Source: Pycnopodia helianthoides
Taxonomy: Eukaryota; Echinodermata; Asteroidea; Forcipulatida; Asteriidae
DNA length: 64,000 bases
NCBI GenBank assembly: GCA_032158295.1
Contig: CM063257.1
Location: forward strand, 15,654,332-15,718,331
Direction: 5' to 3'
A model generated the notes under the pieces. That model was not told the DNA's origin and did no database searches. It saw nothing but the letters and a program-made list of their open reading frames with translations. Below, piece after piece: positions 48,716 to 59,983 of the stretch. Every line of letters begins with the position of its first letter. The first letter of the stretch is position 1. The position numbers and the translations under genes were made by a program.

Positions 48716-50200
48716 AGTGGCTCACACAGGTTGAATTCAATCAAACAAGCTTGAAATCTGGCTTCGACCAGTCGAAAAAAATTACAAAGTTTGTGGCGCC
48801 ATTTTTCTACTGGTGTGTAAACACTGGTACGTGATCGAAAACACTAGTTGCAGGAGCATTGTGTGTTATTGTCTATTACGATTTGCCAAAACAAAATAAT
48901 AAATTGAACGTTGGGGTGGGGGCAATATTCTCACCTATATATGACGGTATTTCATACTGAAATATTTCTCAGGTACATTGGTATTGGTAACAAGCTTATA
49001 AAAAGCAAGTTTTCACATTTTTGGAATCTTTGGTATTTTTATAGAATAAAACAACACCCAAACAGATCTTTGTCATTTGATTGGAGGACTGTAGGTCACA
49101 TGGCATTCATTATTCAAGCCGTTACATGGCGTTCGTCAATTAAGTACTCGTCAATGTGCATTGGAGTCCCATCCTTGTTTAACTATAGCATACTACAATC
49201 CCGGCCATATCTCATTGGGCCCCCCTGCCCCCTTTCAATGTTGAATCACATTGTTGCACTGTCTTCTGCGTTCCAGTCAACATTGAGCGGGGGGGGGGGG
49301 GGGGGGACGGGGGAGAGAATGTTTATTGTGAGACAGGGAATGGTTATTGTATGGTTATTGTAACGTTAGGAATGGGTGGCCCAAGCATTTTGGCCGGGAT
49401 TGTAGATCACATTATACGTTACACACACGACAAGCAAAATAACGAAAAACAAAAACCCCCCTGTAGTGGATGCCAGAACACAATCTTGTACAGTTTCTCT
49501 ATTCTTTAATAGATGTTAAATTTGCATCAGGATAAAGAATATTACTTGTTTTTTTTTTACCTTAACACAGTTGTATGTAAAGCACTGTGCACGCAGTTCT
49601 TTCCCAAGTCCTGTGAAAAAAATATCTGCAGGCATTCGGGATAAGTTCTATGGTCTATTCTTATAGTTTTATCCTCCACTCAAATGACAAAGATCTACGT
49701 GGATGTTACAAAACAAATAATAATAAAGGTTTTTGCATTCATTCAGTGATGAGATTGATCTCATGTCATTCATTGAAAGATGAAACTTGCCGTTCAACTT
49801 GGCTTCGCTTTCAACTTGGCTTTCAACTCATGAATATTTCCTCACCATTGCATTCATAAAACCTTCATTATTTGCAAACTAGTTATGTATCATAATGTTT
49901 CAGTCTGGTATTAATAGATATTTTACATGAAAGGAAAAAATATGACCTAGGAAGCACCCTGTCTATTTTTCTCAAAACTAATGTCGGTACGCGTACGTAT
50001 TTTGCCTACGAAGGAAACATAATTTTTTAGCAGAAATTGTTGCAAAATGTCAACGTTGCTTGATAGCAAAGATGTGCTTTGAGTGAGTTATTTTGGTGTG
50101 CCAATCGAATTACTCAGCATGATTGTTTGTAAGAATGGGATTTTTCTACTCCAGTGAGTTATCTGAATTTAATAAATGCGTTCCTATCGTGTGTTCGAAG
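48716..50200. other. Intergenic, no gene recognised
   Basis: Contains an uninterrupted G run near 49290-49307 and, at 49565-49625, a reverse fragment like the SINE body after 58740. No exon is supported. Confidence 0.5.
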
Positions 50201-50204
50201 CGAT

Positions 50205-50420
50205 TTTCACTTCCCAAGTTGTATCGTAAACTTGGGTGTGATCCCCGGTTATACGGCAGTTACAGGTTGAATGGCTTCGGACTGGCACCCCCAAACAAAG
50301 ATATTGACAAAATAGGGAGACCGCCAACATAATGCTAGATAGGTTAGTTGGCAGCACGTTAATCTGAAGGTCACCGGGTCGAGACCCGCTCCAGTTAATT
50401 TTTTTTTGTTCAACCCCAAA
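50205..50420 (+). mobile_element. S2 SINE copy with degraded tRNA-like unit
   Basis: TTGTATCGTAAACTTGGGTG and GACTGGCACCCCCAAACAAA match 30.9 kb. The tRNA-like part (50332-50398) has lost part of the D arm. Confidence 0.75.
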
Positions 50421-51360
50421 TCACTTGTCATTTGGTAACTAATGTCAAAGGTCAGTGCAAGAAAACATCATAACTCCTAAAATAGCAGTGACGTAAGGTG
50501 CAAGTTTGGAAGTCTCGAAACAACATTTCTCACCTAAAGTGAGCAGAATGTTCACACAAATCACGTGCAAAGATACATTGTTTTTGCCGCGGAGCATTTT
50601 CGTGTAAGATATGATGGTTTTGCACGACCGAAATACAACGTTTTTTCCACGGATGTGACAATATTTGCATCAATACACCACATCAAGCCAGTCCAAACCT
50701 CAATCCTAGTAAGGCACAAACATTTTTTATTTATTTGGTTATTTTTTTATATTTTTTTTTATTACTTGGTAAGCTATCACTACCAGTACAATACTTGTCA
50801 ACCTCTTTCCCAAAATCAAAATTACCGCCATCAAGATTTTACAAAAATATAATTCTTACGTCACGGTAAACAAATTTTTATTTTTGTTTGCCCTTCAACC
50901 GAGTCTTGCTAGGAAAAAAAACCCACAAAAAACACTGAAAGGAAGAAAAAATCCAGAGGGGAAAACACTTTCCCAAAGAAAATCTTTTATCCCCCCCCAA
51001 AAAAATGTACAGCCGTAAGAAAAATGCCACGATTACACTGGAAGTAATAAGTTTTTTATGTGCTTTTTAAAAAAAAGGTATGGAATCTTATAAGTTATGC
51101 GTAATGAGTTGTATTTTGCATGTGGCTTCATTACTCCAGTAAGTACTACCGGTTGGATATAAAGTCTTGTTTCGTGTGCATGTAAAAAATGTTTTTTTTT
51201 TTTTTTTAAGGAAAGCCATTTGCATATAATTTTTTTTTTTTAACTGATGATTATTAAAAAGGGGTTAATGATGTATATGTACAAAATCTTGTATTTATGT
51301 TTATTAATTTAAAATTTTAAATTTATTAATAGTATATCAGGTGCTAGTCTAGATTTAGTA
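50421..51360. other. AT-rich intergenic, nothing recognised
   Basis: Many A and T runs. No repeat family member or exon was identified. Confidence 0.5.
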
Positions 51361-51874
51361 AAGTAAGATCGAGGGCGATTTCACAAAAATGATCAGATTC
51401 TAAGTTGAATCCCCACAGTGAGTTGTACTGTTGCTTAGCAACTAAGATTGATTCGCAGTTGAGATCAATCTTAGCTCTTTGTGAAATCGAGTCCCCCAGG
51501 ACTGTGATTGGTCGAGATTATCCGTAATTGCAGGATTTGTGTTTAAAATCTATTTTTTTTGCATCTGCTACAAACTTTCTTGGAAGAAACTATAAAAAAA
51601 AAACCACTTGAGGTGCAGTGGACATTGTGTCCATGCACCTTGAGCTTGTTTTTCCTTTTTTATAGTTTCAGATCTGAATTTGTCAGATAGTTGCTGTTGC
51701 AGATCTCCCTGTACCCAGTTGCAAAGCCTTCTTGGGAATAAGCCATTTGCGAGTTAGACTTGAATAAGGTCTGGTACAATAACTTGCGTAGTCACAAGTT
51801 ACCGCTTAAATTTTTAATTCCAGACATTATTCAAATCTAACCATGACTTGCTTAGTCATAATTTACCAAATTCC

Positions 51875-52520
51875 TCAGACTCATAGAGACAGTTGCTGGG
51901 TCACATGACTCGGGGCAAGCTTTTGCGTAGTTACATAAGAGTCGGCGAACACCCAAACACAATTCTGAGTGAATGTGTATGGCACTATGGTACCAGGGTT
52001 TGCTCATCTGGAGGTTGCTATTTTTGTGGTAAGAGTTAATTAATTTAGAAAACCTTACCAAAATTTAGGTAAAGTCAGCCTGCATCTGCCGAGGCCTACA
52101 AATATAAAAACTGCCTGCAACTGCCTAGGCTAAATAAAATTTGTCTACTTACAACTTTAACCAATGAGCAGGTTCTTTCCTGTGAGGGGAAAACACCACC
52201 AAGCCAGTTCCAAACCTGCCACATTGGCTAAAGAATATTGAAGTCTAAAATGATCTGCGCTAAAGATAGGGTCGAACCTTGCTGGACCAGAGCTGAGCGT
52301 CAAGTGGTGTTGAAGTAAACTGCTCTACTTTTCGTCCTTCGTTGTCCTCACGCATCAGTGAGTATCAAAAGAAATTGGAAACAAAAAACGTGCGTCTTCT
52401 GCGCACCAAGAAGTCTTTATTACTAAACACCTGGCCACATACTTGGGCCTAATTTATTCTTGTAGCAAGGAATTCACTACACTATACAAAGGCTTTTCCC
52501 AATCATGCAACATAGCAACT
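51875..52520. repeat. Family P copy interrupted by about 460 bp
   Basis: The left part ends GAGGTTGCTAT at 52021 and the right part resumes TATACAAAGGCTTTTCCCAA at about 52484. The insert has a tRNA-like B-box complement (AGGGTCGAACCTT) and so may be a SINE. Confidence 0.65.
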
Positions 52521-52841
52521 GTCTCTATAGTCTGAGGAATTCAAATTCAAACCGTACCTTGTGACTAAAGCAAGTCCGTGTACAACACATTATTCAAACT
52601 AAGTCGTAAATTGCTTGTTGGATGGGGGTGCCTCAAGGGCATCCAAAGCAAAACGTAAATTTTTATGGTCTTTCTTGTTTCTGTGTAAGAAGTCGGTCGA
52701 TGGGTGTAGGTCAGTGTCATTATTTATATTTCGAAATAATGCCAAGACTTTCAAAGACAAAAGTGATGACCAAGGCGATATCTGCTACCCATTTGGTCCA
52801 GGTTTTTCAATTTAGTTTCAACCTCATCCCCAGAGTCTGGC

Positions 52842-52930
52842 CAGGCCTGCAATTACACACTGGCCAAGGGTCTCTGTTGCCTCTGGTCGCCCCCCCCCCC
52901 CTCACTAGATTCTCGTAGACTTTCAGATTT
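52842..52930. mobile_element. Family M fragment
   Basis: GGCCAGGCCTGCAATTACAC then a shortened body with a C run. Confidence 0.6.
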
Positions 52931-53002
52931 CATGTTATCTGGGGTCATACAAAGTGTGGATACTGGTCTTCGACAATAACCAATGTTGGCCGCTTGCTTT
53001 AA

Positions 53003-53735
53003 AGGGATCATACAGGGTAGGTAGAGCTGACAAAATAGTCGCAGACAGTGTTCATGTTTTGTGTTTTCAACCATATACATGAAATAACAAACTTGGGAAA
53101 ATTTAGGCTTAAAGGAACATTACAGAATTGGTTTTTGCTAACAAAACAGTTGCTGGCAGTGTAATCACTTTATGCAATCCACCATATACATAAACTAACA
53201 AACCTGTAAAAGTTTGAGATCGATCGGCCATCTGGGTCACGAGAAAATAGTGAAAAACCGATTACACATTTGCATGAAATCATATAGGTTCAACAAGTGA
53301 ATAAAACGCTCACTGAGCGATAAACTCCAATCGGAAAATGAGTTTATTAATTTCTCATCAAATATGGCATTTCAGACAGAAATATTTCAAGGGATGTTTT
53401 CTGCTATCATCATCATTAGACCGTGTAAGTTTTATGTAAATCTGTGATCAAAAGTATATTTTACACAATACCAATTCTGTAATGTTCCTTTATTCCGTTG
53501 TGTGAGTCAGGAAAAAATAGTGAAAAACCAGTTTTCAGCTTGTAAAAAAAAAATTTGGGCGTTACAACCAAAATCAGCTGTTGCGTGTTTTTTTAAAGGT
53601 TTTCAGATGAGGTTTTCTCAAGTGTAACTTCATTCAAGAGGAAATATTCAAAGGAAAAAAAAAAATTGTTGTAGTATGAACTTCATGATCAGTAAGCTTT
53701 CAGACTAAAATTAAACAATTATTGTTTTTCATCCT
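53003..53735 (-). mobile_element. Family F element split by a family A MITE
   Basis: The left part 53003-53108 (GGTAGAGCTGACAAAATAGT) and right part from 53493 (CCGTTGTGTGAGTCAGG) match 10.34-10.69 kb on either side of the family A insertion. Confidence 0.8.
53109..53492 (+). mobile_element. Family A MITE, full copy, nested
   Basis: The left TTAA is intact and the right flank reads TTAT. Termini are as in the other copies. Confidence 0.9.
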
Positions 53736-53975
53736 TAAAAAAAATTCAATTTCAAATTTTATTTTTAAAAAAAATGATGAAAGAAATTAAACTGCCAAGA
53801 GGATTACAATTGTTTTATCTTTGAGGTGGTTTTTCACTTTTTGTTACCATTTATATAACTATACTAGAGTATTTGAAACTTGTATCTGAGTAGTGTAAAA
53901 AAACAGCATTGCCTGAATTTCCCATTAACTGAAATCTTCGGATTCTACTCACCAGTTTCACTGTGACTCTCATCA

Positions 53976-54217
53976 GGGCCCAATTTCATGGAGCTGCTAA
54001 GCACAAAAATTTGCTTTGCATGGAATTTCTGCCTTGATAAAAACAGTGTTACCAACCAAATTTCCCTGTGTTGCATATTGCTTGTTACTGGTATTCAGCT
54101 GTTGTTTGCTTATCCTGAAAATCACGTGGAAATTTGGTTGGTAACCCTGTTTTTATCAATGAAGAAATTTCATGCTAAGCAAATTTGTGTGCTTAGCAGC
54201 TCTATGAAATTGGGCCC
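53976..54217. mobile_element. Family E-like MITE with distinct centre
   Basis: Ends GGGCCCAATTTCATGGAGCT and GCTCTATGAAATTGGGCCC. The inner inverted arms are TGATAAAAACAGTGTTACCA and its near complement. Confidence 0.8.
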
Positions 54218-55940
54218 AGCTGTTAACAGTGAAGTAGTTGTAATATCAAACATTCACCCTGGAACCCACTTCCCCAAGGCCAGTGATCCTGACCCACAAG
54301 CTACTTGCTGGTGGTTTTGGGGGTTAAAAATTATCCCAAACCGAATGATTTCGAAGAGAATCCTTTCTCAAAATAGTTTTATAACTCTCAACAGCTGCGG
54401 TGCTTCTCGTAGGGGTGTATAGAGACGGAAGATGTCAGGACGTCCTCGCTCTGTCAAAACACCCGGATCCCATTTGTTAAAGTCCTCAATTTCATTGGGT
54501 AGACACGCTCACACACCCTTACGGATCTGGTTTGTGTGGTCCTGCTATTGTTGTTTTGTTATTACTTTTTCTGAAGTTACATAACCTCTGTGGACATTTC
54601 TTTGTTCTGTACACTTATGGAAAAGTCGTATTATTCAACACTGTAAGAAAACACTGTGTGGACGTGTGTAAGTCCACATAGCGTTTTAAAACCCTGCCTT
54701 GTGTGGGACCTGTATTGTTCTCAGGTCCACACTTCAAATGTAATGCTTACCCACACGCACAAGTGTAATGACCTCCAATCGTGGACCCTCCTTTGTTCAA
54801 CTCTTTGTCCTGACAAACGTGGACCCCATTGTTTTCCTTTGTGATAGCAAACGTGGACCTATTGTCCCTTTTGTTATAAGTCCTTGGTTTGAATGTCACT
54901 ACAAACACACACGTGTGTAAACACTTGCAATGGGGGACCTCCTATTGTCCCTCTTTTGTTTATACTCTAAATTTTTGCCAACAGCTCTCATTGGTTTTGT
55001 ACACGTTTTCCAACTGGGGACCTTTCCCCAAATGGGGACCCTATTGTCCTCTTTTGTCCTCTTTTGTTATAGGTCCTCGGTTTTAATGTGTATACCTACC
55101 CACACACACACACTCTTTTTTGATATGCAAATTCAATATAATCCACCAAGTCACTGTCTTAACACTAAATCCCAACAATTTTTTTTAAGTTGTTGATTTT
55201 TAAATCGTAATTTATACCGATTGGCATGAAAGAGTGGCCGGTTTTTAATTTATATAGCAATAAAGGTACGTATATATTTGAAATTAAATTAGAAGATTTA
55301 ACTCTGTTCAACTGTAAATTGCTATTTTTTGTTGGTGTTTACGGATCTTGGAGGAATCATTTTATTTTCCAAAAAGTTCAGGATGGAAGTTTGATCGAAG
55401 ACGTGTATGATTTTCATGGCATGACGATAAATAAAATTTTAGAATAATTGTACATGAAGTATTTTGCTGATGTTGTTTTTATGTTGTTGTTGAGGCTCAT
55501 TGGTCTATTTTGCAGCCTTGATCAAGGCGTTACAGTTTTGTCTTCATTTATTTATTATTTTCTTTGAGCCGCGCTGCTAGCTACAATGTAGGCCTAAACT
55601 ATTAATATTCTTTGCGCTGCGCAGCCCGCGTGTGTGTGTGTGTGTGTACCTATGCACTGAATGCTGTATGTGCATGCTCTGCGTGCGGACAGTAATACGA
55701 GTGCTGATGAGCTGCGCTCAGTAGAAGTACGGGCGTCGTGCGATGTGATACACACTGTACGCAAGTTATGGTGGGTTTGAGGGTGTTTTTTTCGGAGTGA
55801 AAACTGCGACCGCCTTGAGCAAGGCTATCTGTTTTGCAGAGTTCAGGTACGTCACTCTACGTACCCGAAGAGTGACTACATTTTAGATGTTCTCATTACT
55901 GGCAGGTGTTTCCCGCCAAGACAAGAGCTTTGTATAATAC
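54218..55940. other. Intergenic, loose GTGGACC-type repeats
   Basis: 54650-55090 has scattered GTGGACC-CATTGT-CC motifs. A (TG)n run lies near 55629. No exon was recognised. Confidence 0.45.
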
Positions 55941-55949
55941 TATAATTTG

Positions 55950-56265
55950 GGGTTGAACAAAGAAAATTGACTAGAGCGGGATTTGAACCAACGACCTCCG
56001 GATTAACTTGCCAGCGCTCCACCTTCTGAGCTATTGGCCCATGTTGGCGGTCTCCCTATTTAGTCAATATCTTTGTTCGGGGTGCCAGTCAGAAGCCATA
56101 CAACCGTTAACTGTCCGTGTAGCCAGGGATCATACCCAAGTTTATGATACAACCTGGGAAGAGCAGCAAGGGATCACTTAAGGGAATGCAACTTTCTTTG
56201 TTCAACCCAAAATTATTTAAAATCTACCAGATCAGTTTCCCTTGTGGTTTATGACTTGATGTTTA
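55950..56265 (-). mobile_element. S2 SINE, reverse
   Basis: tRNA-like unit at 55968-56040 (complement of TGGTTCAAATCCCGCTCTAG) followed by the complement of the body and CAGTTTCCCTTGTGGTTTAT, as at 8286 and 61010. Confidence 0.8.
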
Positions 56266-58340
56266 ATATTATAACAGACATTTTCGATCTCAGGCTGTGC
56301 TCTCCGTGATCATAATGTATAGCCTGCCCAATATGGGGTAGAGGGTCTCCCCCCCCCCAATGTTCCCATACTATAACACACTATTTTCCTCTTGCATAGA
56401 ACTCCCCCCCCCCCTAAAATCCTCAAAAGAATTCCTGAGATTCCAAGCACACAATGAAGACACAATAGGAGGGAGGGTTCCCTCTGCCCCATATCGAGCA
56501 CCAACTGTCATAATGGGTCAATGTGGCTGACTGCCAAAGGCGCCCTTGCATGCCTGCCTCTCGAAACACATTGCAGCCGCGTCCTTTGCGATTCAGCTTC
56601 TCAGCTGCTAGTAATTATTATCCGAGCTGTGTATTGAGAGAGCTGCGACATGAGGGACAAGTTTTCTTTGGTCACGTGGTTACTGGACGCCATTTTCGGT
56701 CCAAATGCAGCACAGCCCAATGTGCAGTCTAGTCTGGCACCCTGTGTGCGCACATGTGTTTTTTGTTTTTTTACACAAAATGGCTTCTAATCGCAAGTTG
56801 TCACAACTCTCTCATTATGCGGCTCTGATTACCATTATACAATAGCACCCTCTGCGCTACCCACAATGCTCCTGTCTGAGGTGGGATTCGAACTGGGGTA
56901 CACAAAGGTGAAAGGCAGGGCAAGATACCGCTCTGTCCATATAGCTCCGTGCCTTAAACCCAGTTAATGTGGCTTCTTTGACACGACTAGTTTAGTTTGT
57001 TTATCTTTTACATAATAATTGCTAGTATTTGAATAACGTCTGGTACCACGACTCCCTTAGTCACAAGTGACTGCTTGAATTTGAATTTAATTTACCCAGC
57101 TAGAAACAGTTGCTATTTGCCCTGTCCAAGGTCAGCCATTTTGCGTTTAGAGAGCCTCGAATTGGGGACAGCAGTGAATAGAAGCATATCACTCTGTAGC
57201 AGCCCGCCGAGCGGGGGCGGGGCCGGCCCCCCCCCCATTTTATTATTTTTTTTTTACTATCTGCCTGCTCAAAAATAGCCACAATGTGGGAGGCTTGGTT
57301 TTTTAAAAAAAATCTCCCTCGAAAGGACCAAAAGCCTAGGCTTCAGGGTGTGTTCGCCCGGTAAAAGGCCATACCGGCCTACCCCACCCATTATTGTCTC
57401 CAACACGCGGTTGGCGCCCCCGGTGTTCCTGGGATCCGCCCATTGCCCCCACCTTTAAATACCTTCCGGGGCCTGTAGTCGTATTCCGAATAAGTAATGC
57501 AGATTCATCCAAAAGATACATAAATCTAAGGATTGGCTTTTTACCTTACAATAAATTAGAATGCTATTTTATTTTTGTATTTTTCATCAAACATAGCTCC
57601 ACTGCTACCTAGTTCACATTCTTTCCGCTATAGATTTTGTGTTTCTCTATCATGCAACAGCAGCAGGGTCAAACAAACTTTATACATGTACTTCATTTGC
57701 ATAGATCCAAGTTGTTGTTGAAACAAAGCTATTTTATTTGCATAATGTGTTGTCCCAACGTGTAGTTATAAACTTTGTTGTGAAAGTAGGCCCCTCCCCT
57801 TATTCTACATTACCTGTATTGTAACGATAATGTAATGAACTTTCATCCAAACAGATACATAAATACGACACAAATGAAGCATGAAGTCGAGGCTCTACAC
57901 GCACATGGCGGATCCGTGCAAATAGCGAATGTCAAATGGCTTGGGGCAAGTTCTCGCTCAGTTGTGTAAGAGATGGCGAACACCCTTACACAATTCTGAA
58001 AACATGTGTCAACACGGTTCTTGTAAAAATACAGCAATAGTCCGAAATGTTTCTCATGTCTCCACATTTAATGCGTCGCTTTAAAAAGTTCTGAATAAAA
58101 TATACATTTGTTTCTACATACGTCTTTGTTATTACACACAACTACAATATTTTGTACAAATTGAACATAAATGGGTATGGAAAATTGTAACAACCACCGA
58201 CCTTAACCTTTTATTAAATTATTTATTTACCATCCAACAGCACAACTAACACCAATAGTAGGATGTATAGGAAACGAAAACATAAATTCAGTTTTAGATG
58301 TGGTAGGGAAAATCCGCACAATCAGGTAGGGACTGAAAAC
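56266..58340. other. Intergenic, no gene recognised
   Basis: C-run-rich patches at 56350-56415 and 57220-57240. A degraded S4-type tRNA-like B box lies near 56885 (GGGATTCGAACTGGGG) and a family P fragment near 57940. Nothing else is supported. Confidence 0.45.
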
Positions 58341-58349
58341 CCATTCCGA

Positions 58350-58430
58350 ATGCAAGGCTCCGGTTCGAGGTGGGATTCGAACTAGGTCCACGAGGTGAAG
58401 GCAGAGAAAGTAACCACTAATCCAACCCGA
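58350..58430 (-). mobile_element. S4 SINE head fragment
   Basis: GGTGGGATTCGAACTAGGTC plus AAAGTAACCACTAATCCAAC, the complement of a tRNA-like unit. Confidence 0.6.
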
Positions 58431-58660
58431 TCCCCTTTCTTAATTTAATTTATTCAATTGTTTGTTCTATTTATCATAAGGGGATGGCGCTAGAAGCAAA
58501 CAAACAATTTAATCATGACAACCCCAAAAGCAAGTGCCTTGTTTTGCCGAGTTTATCAAATTCAGAATTCCTATTTATCAGTACTAATTATTTAATAGAT
58601 GATAAATAGTTGCGATACCCGCTGCTAATGGATTCGAAACTGCCTCTAGCTACCGGGCAA

Positions 58661-58820
58661 ACTCGGTGGTCTAGTTGGTAAGACTTCTGCTCCAGAATTG
58701 CAAAGGTCGTGGTTCGAATCCCACCCGAGTAACACGCCCTGGTGATTTTGTTTTTCACAGGACTCGGGAAAGAACTGAGTATACAGTTCTTTACACACAT
58801 CGGTGTAAGGGTGAAAACCA
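58661..58820 (+). mobile_element. SINE family S3 with tRNA-like head
   Basis: Acceptor-like ACTCGG/CCGAGT pair, A box TGGTCTAGTTGGTAAGAC and B box GGTTCGAATCC (58661-58731). The body has CAGGACTCGGGAAAGAACTG. The anticodon arm does not fold as a standard 5+7+5, so it is not called a tRNA gene. Confidence 0.65.
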
Positions 58821-59219
58821 AATAATATTCTGAATCCCGATGCAAATTTATCATTATTAAAATGAGAACAAAAAAATGCCTTGACAGCTGTCTAATTAGA
58901 ACAAGCACTAAGAGCAGATTTACACTCATTTGAGGAGGTACTCTTCCACAAAATCAACAAAATTAATGGCCATAAAAACTGACTACAAAAAAGCACTGCA
59001 GCTGTTGACGAACATGTTGAGGAACTATTTCCCTTTCTGAGGAATGTGAATTTAGAGAGAGGGATTTTAAAAACATTTCAATCTGAGACGCATTTATGCA
59101 TGGACAAATCCATTTGAACCTACGGCAGCACATCATGAATTTGTCCTTATTTCAACCCAGGGACCAATGAGTACAATCATACAGAATAATAAATAATAAT
59201 AGTGGCTTCTTATATACAT

Positions 59220-59545
59220 GTAGCGCTCAAATCAGCATTCACACTCAATGGCGCTCCAACACTTTTACCCCCTGGTCACTGGGCAATTTATTTCATTCCT
59301 AAACAATCTCAGCTCCCTGGGGAGTATACAGCCTATGCCGTCAGTATGTAGGGCGCAAAGCTAACTCAATCACAAGAACCATCTCTGCCCTCACAGGTAC
59401 CATCTACTCCTGGGTGAAGAGAAGCAATTATAGTTAAAGCGTCTTGCTCAAGGACACAAGTTGTCGTGACGGGATTCAAACCCACACCCTGAAGAGTAGC
59501 AACCAGTACTTGAGTCCAATGCACTAAACCGCTCGGCCATGAATT
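59220..59545 (-). mobile_element. S1-type SINE, reverse
   Basis: tRNA-like head complement near 59465-59545 (GGGATTCAAACCCACACC, CCGCTCGGCCATGA) and the body segment GTCTTGCTCAAGGACACAAG. Confidence 0.7.
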
Positions 59546-59547
59546 AT

Positions 59548-59785
59548 TCATTAAAAAGTTGGGAAGGTAGTGCATTCTGCTCTACCAGCCAGGCTTCTAG
59601 TGGATGATACCCATGTGTCATCCTTACGGACTGTGAAGGGGGTATAACCCTGTTTCAGCCCCAGGAGTAGGGGCAACGGTGCCCCTTGTGACAGTTGATT
59701 TGGGTCAACAGCCCAAATCAGTTAAGTGTAGCCCTCACCTTGAAATGGCAGTTCAGCCTTGTGAGTTAGGCGATATCTCATGAAC
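59548..59785 (+). repeat. SINE body in BET1L 3' UTR region
   Basis: Matches 28220-28470 (AAAAAGTTGGGAAGGTAGTG to AGTTAGGCGATATCTCAT). It ends about 30 bp from the BET1L stop codon. Confidence 0.8.
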
Positions 59786-59815
59786 AAAAATTAAATAAAT
59801 AAACCGACAGACCAA

Positions 59816-59983
59816 TTATCTAGTCACTCTCGTCATGAGGATGTAGGCTAGTATGAATATTCCGACTACGACTGCGATCAGGTAGCACATAAGACGCCGG
59901 TTGTGTCGTCCGGACGAGAGCATTCCGTCAAAGCGTTTGATGGTTCCTCCAAGGAGACCAGACGAGCTGTCAAAATCTCCGTC
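59816..59983 (-). CDS. BET1L: BET1L exon 4, SNARE end and membrane anchor
   Basis: Acceptor TTCTTTTGACAG; 168 nt including TAA at 59818-59816. It encodes DGDFDSSSGLLGGTIKRFDG, then MLSSGRHNRRLMCYL, then a hydrophobic tail of about 20 residues and TRVTR. Type IV (tail-anchored) topology is as usual for SNAREs. A SINE-type repeat body begins about 30 bp past the stop, so it lies in the 3' UTR. Confidence 0.93.
   Translation of the reverse strand, partial: DGDFDSSSGLLGGTIKRFDGMLSSGRHNRRLMCYLIAVVVGIFILAYILMTRVTR

Noticed and set aside
58661..58731. tRNA gene
   Set aside because: A and B boxes are good, but the anticodon arm does not form a standard stem and loop. It is followed by a SINE body.
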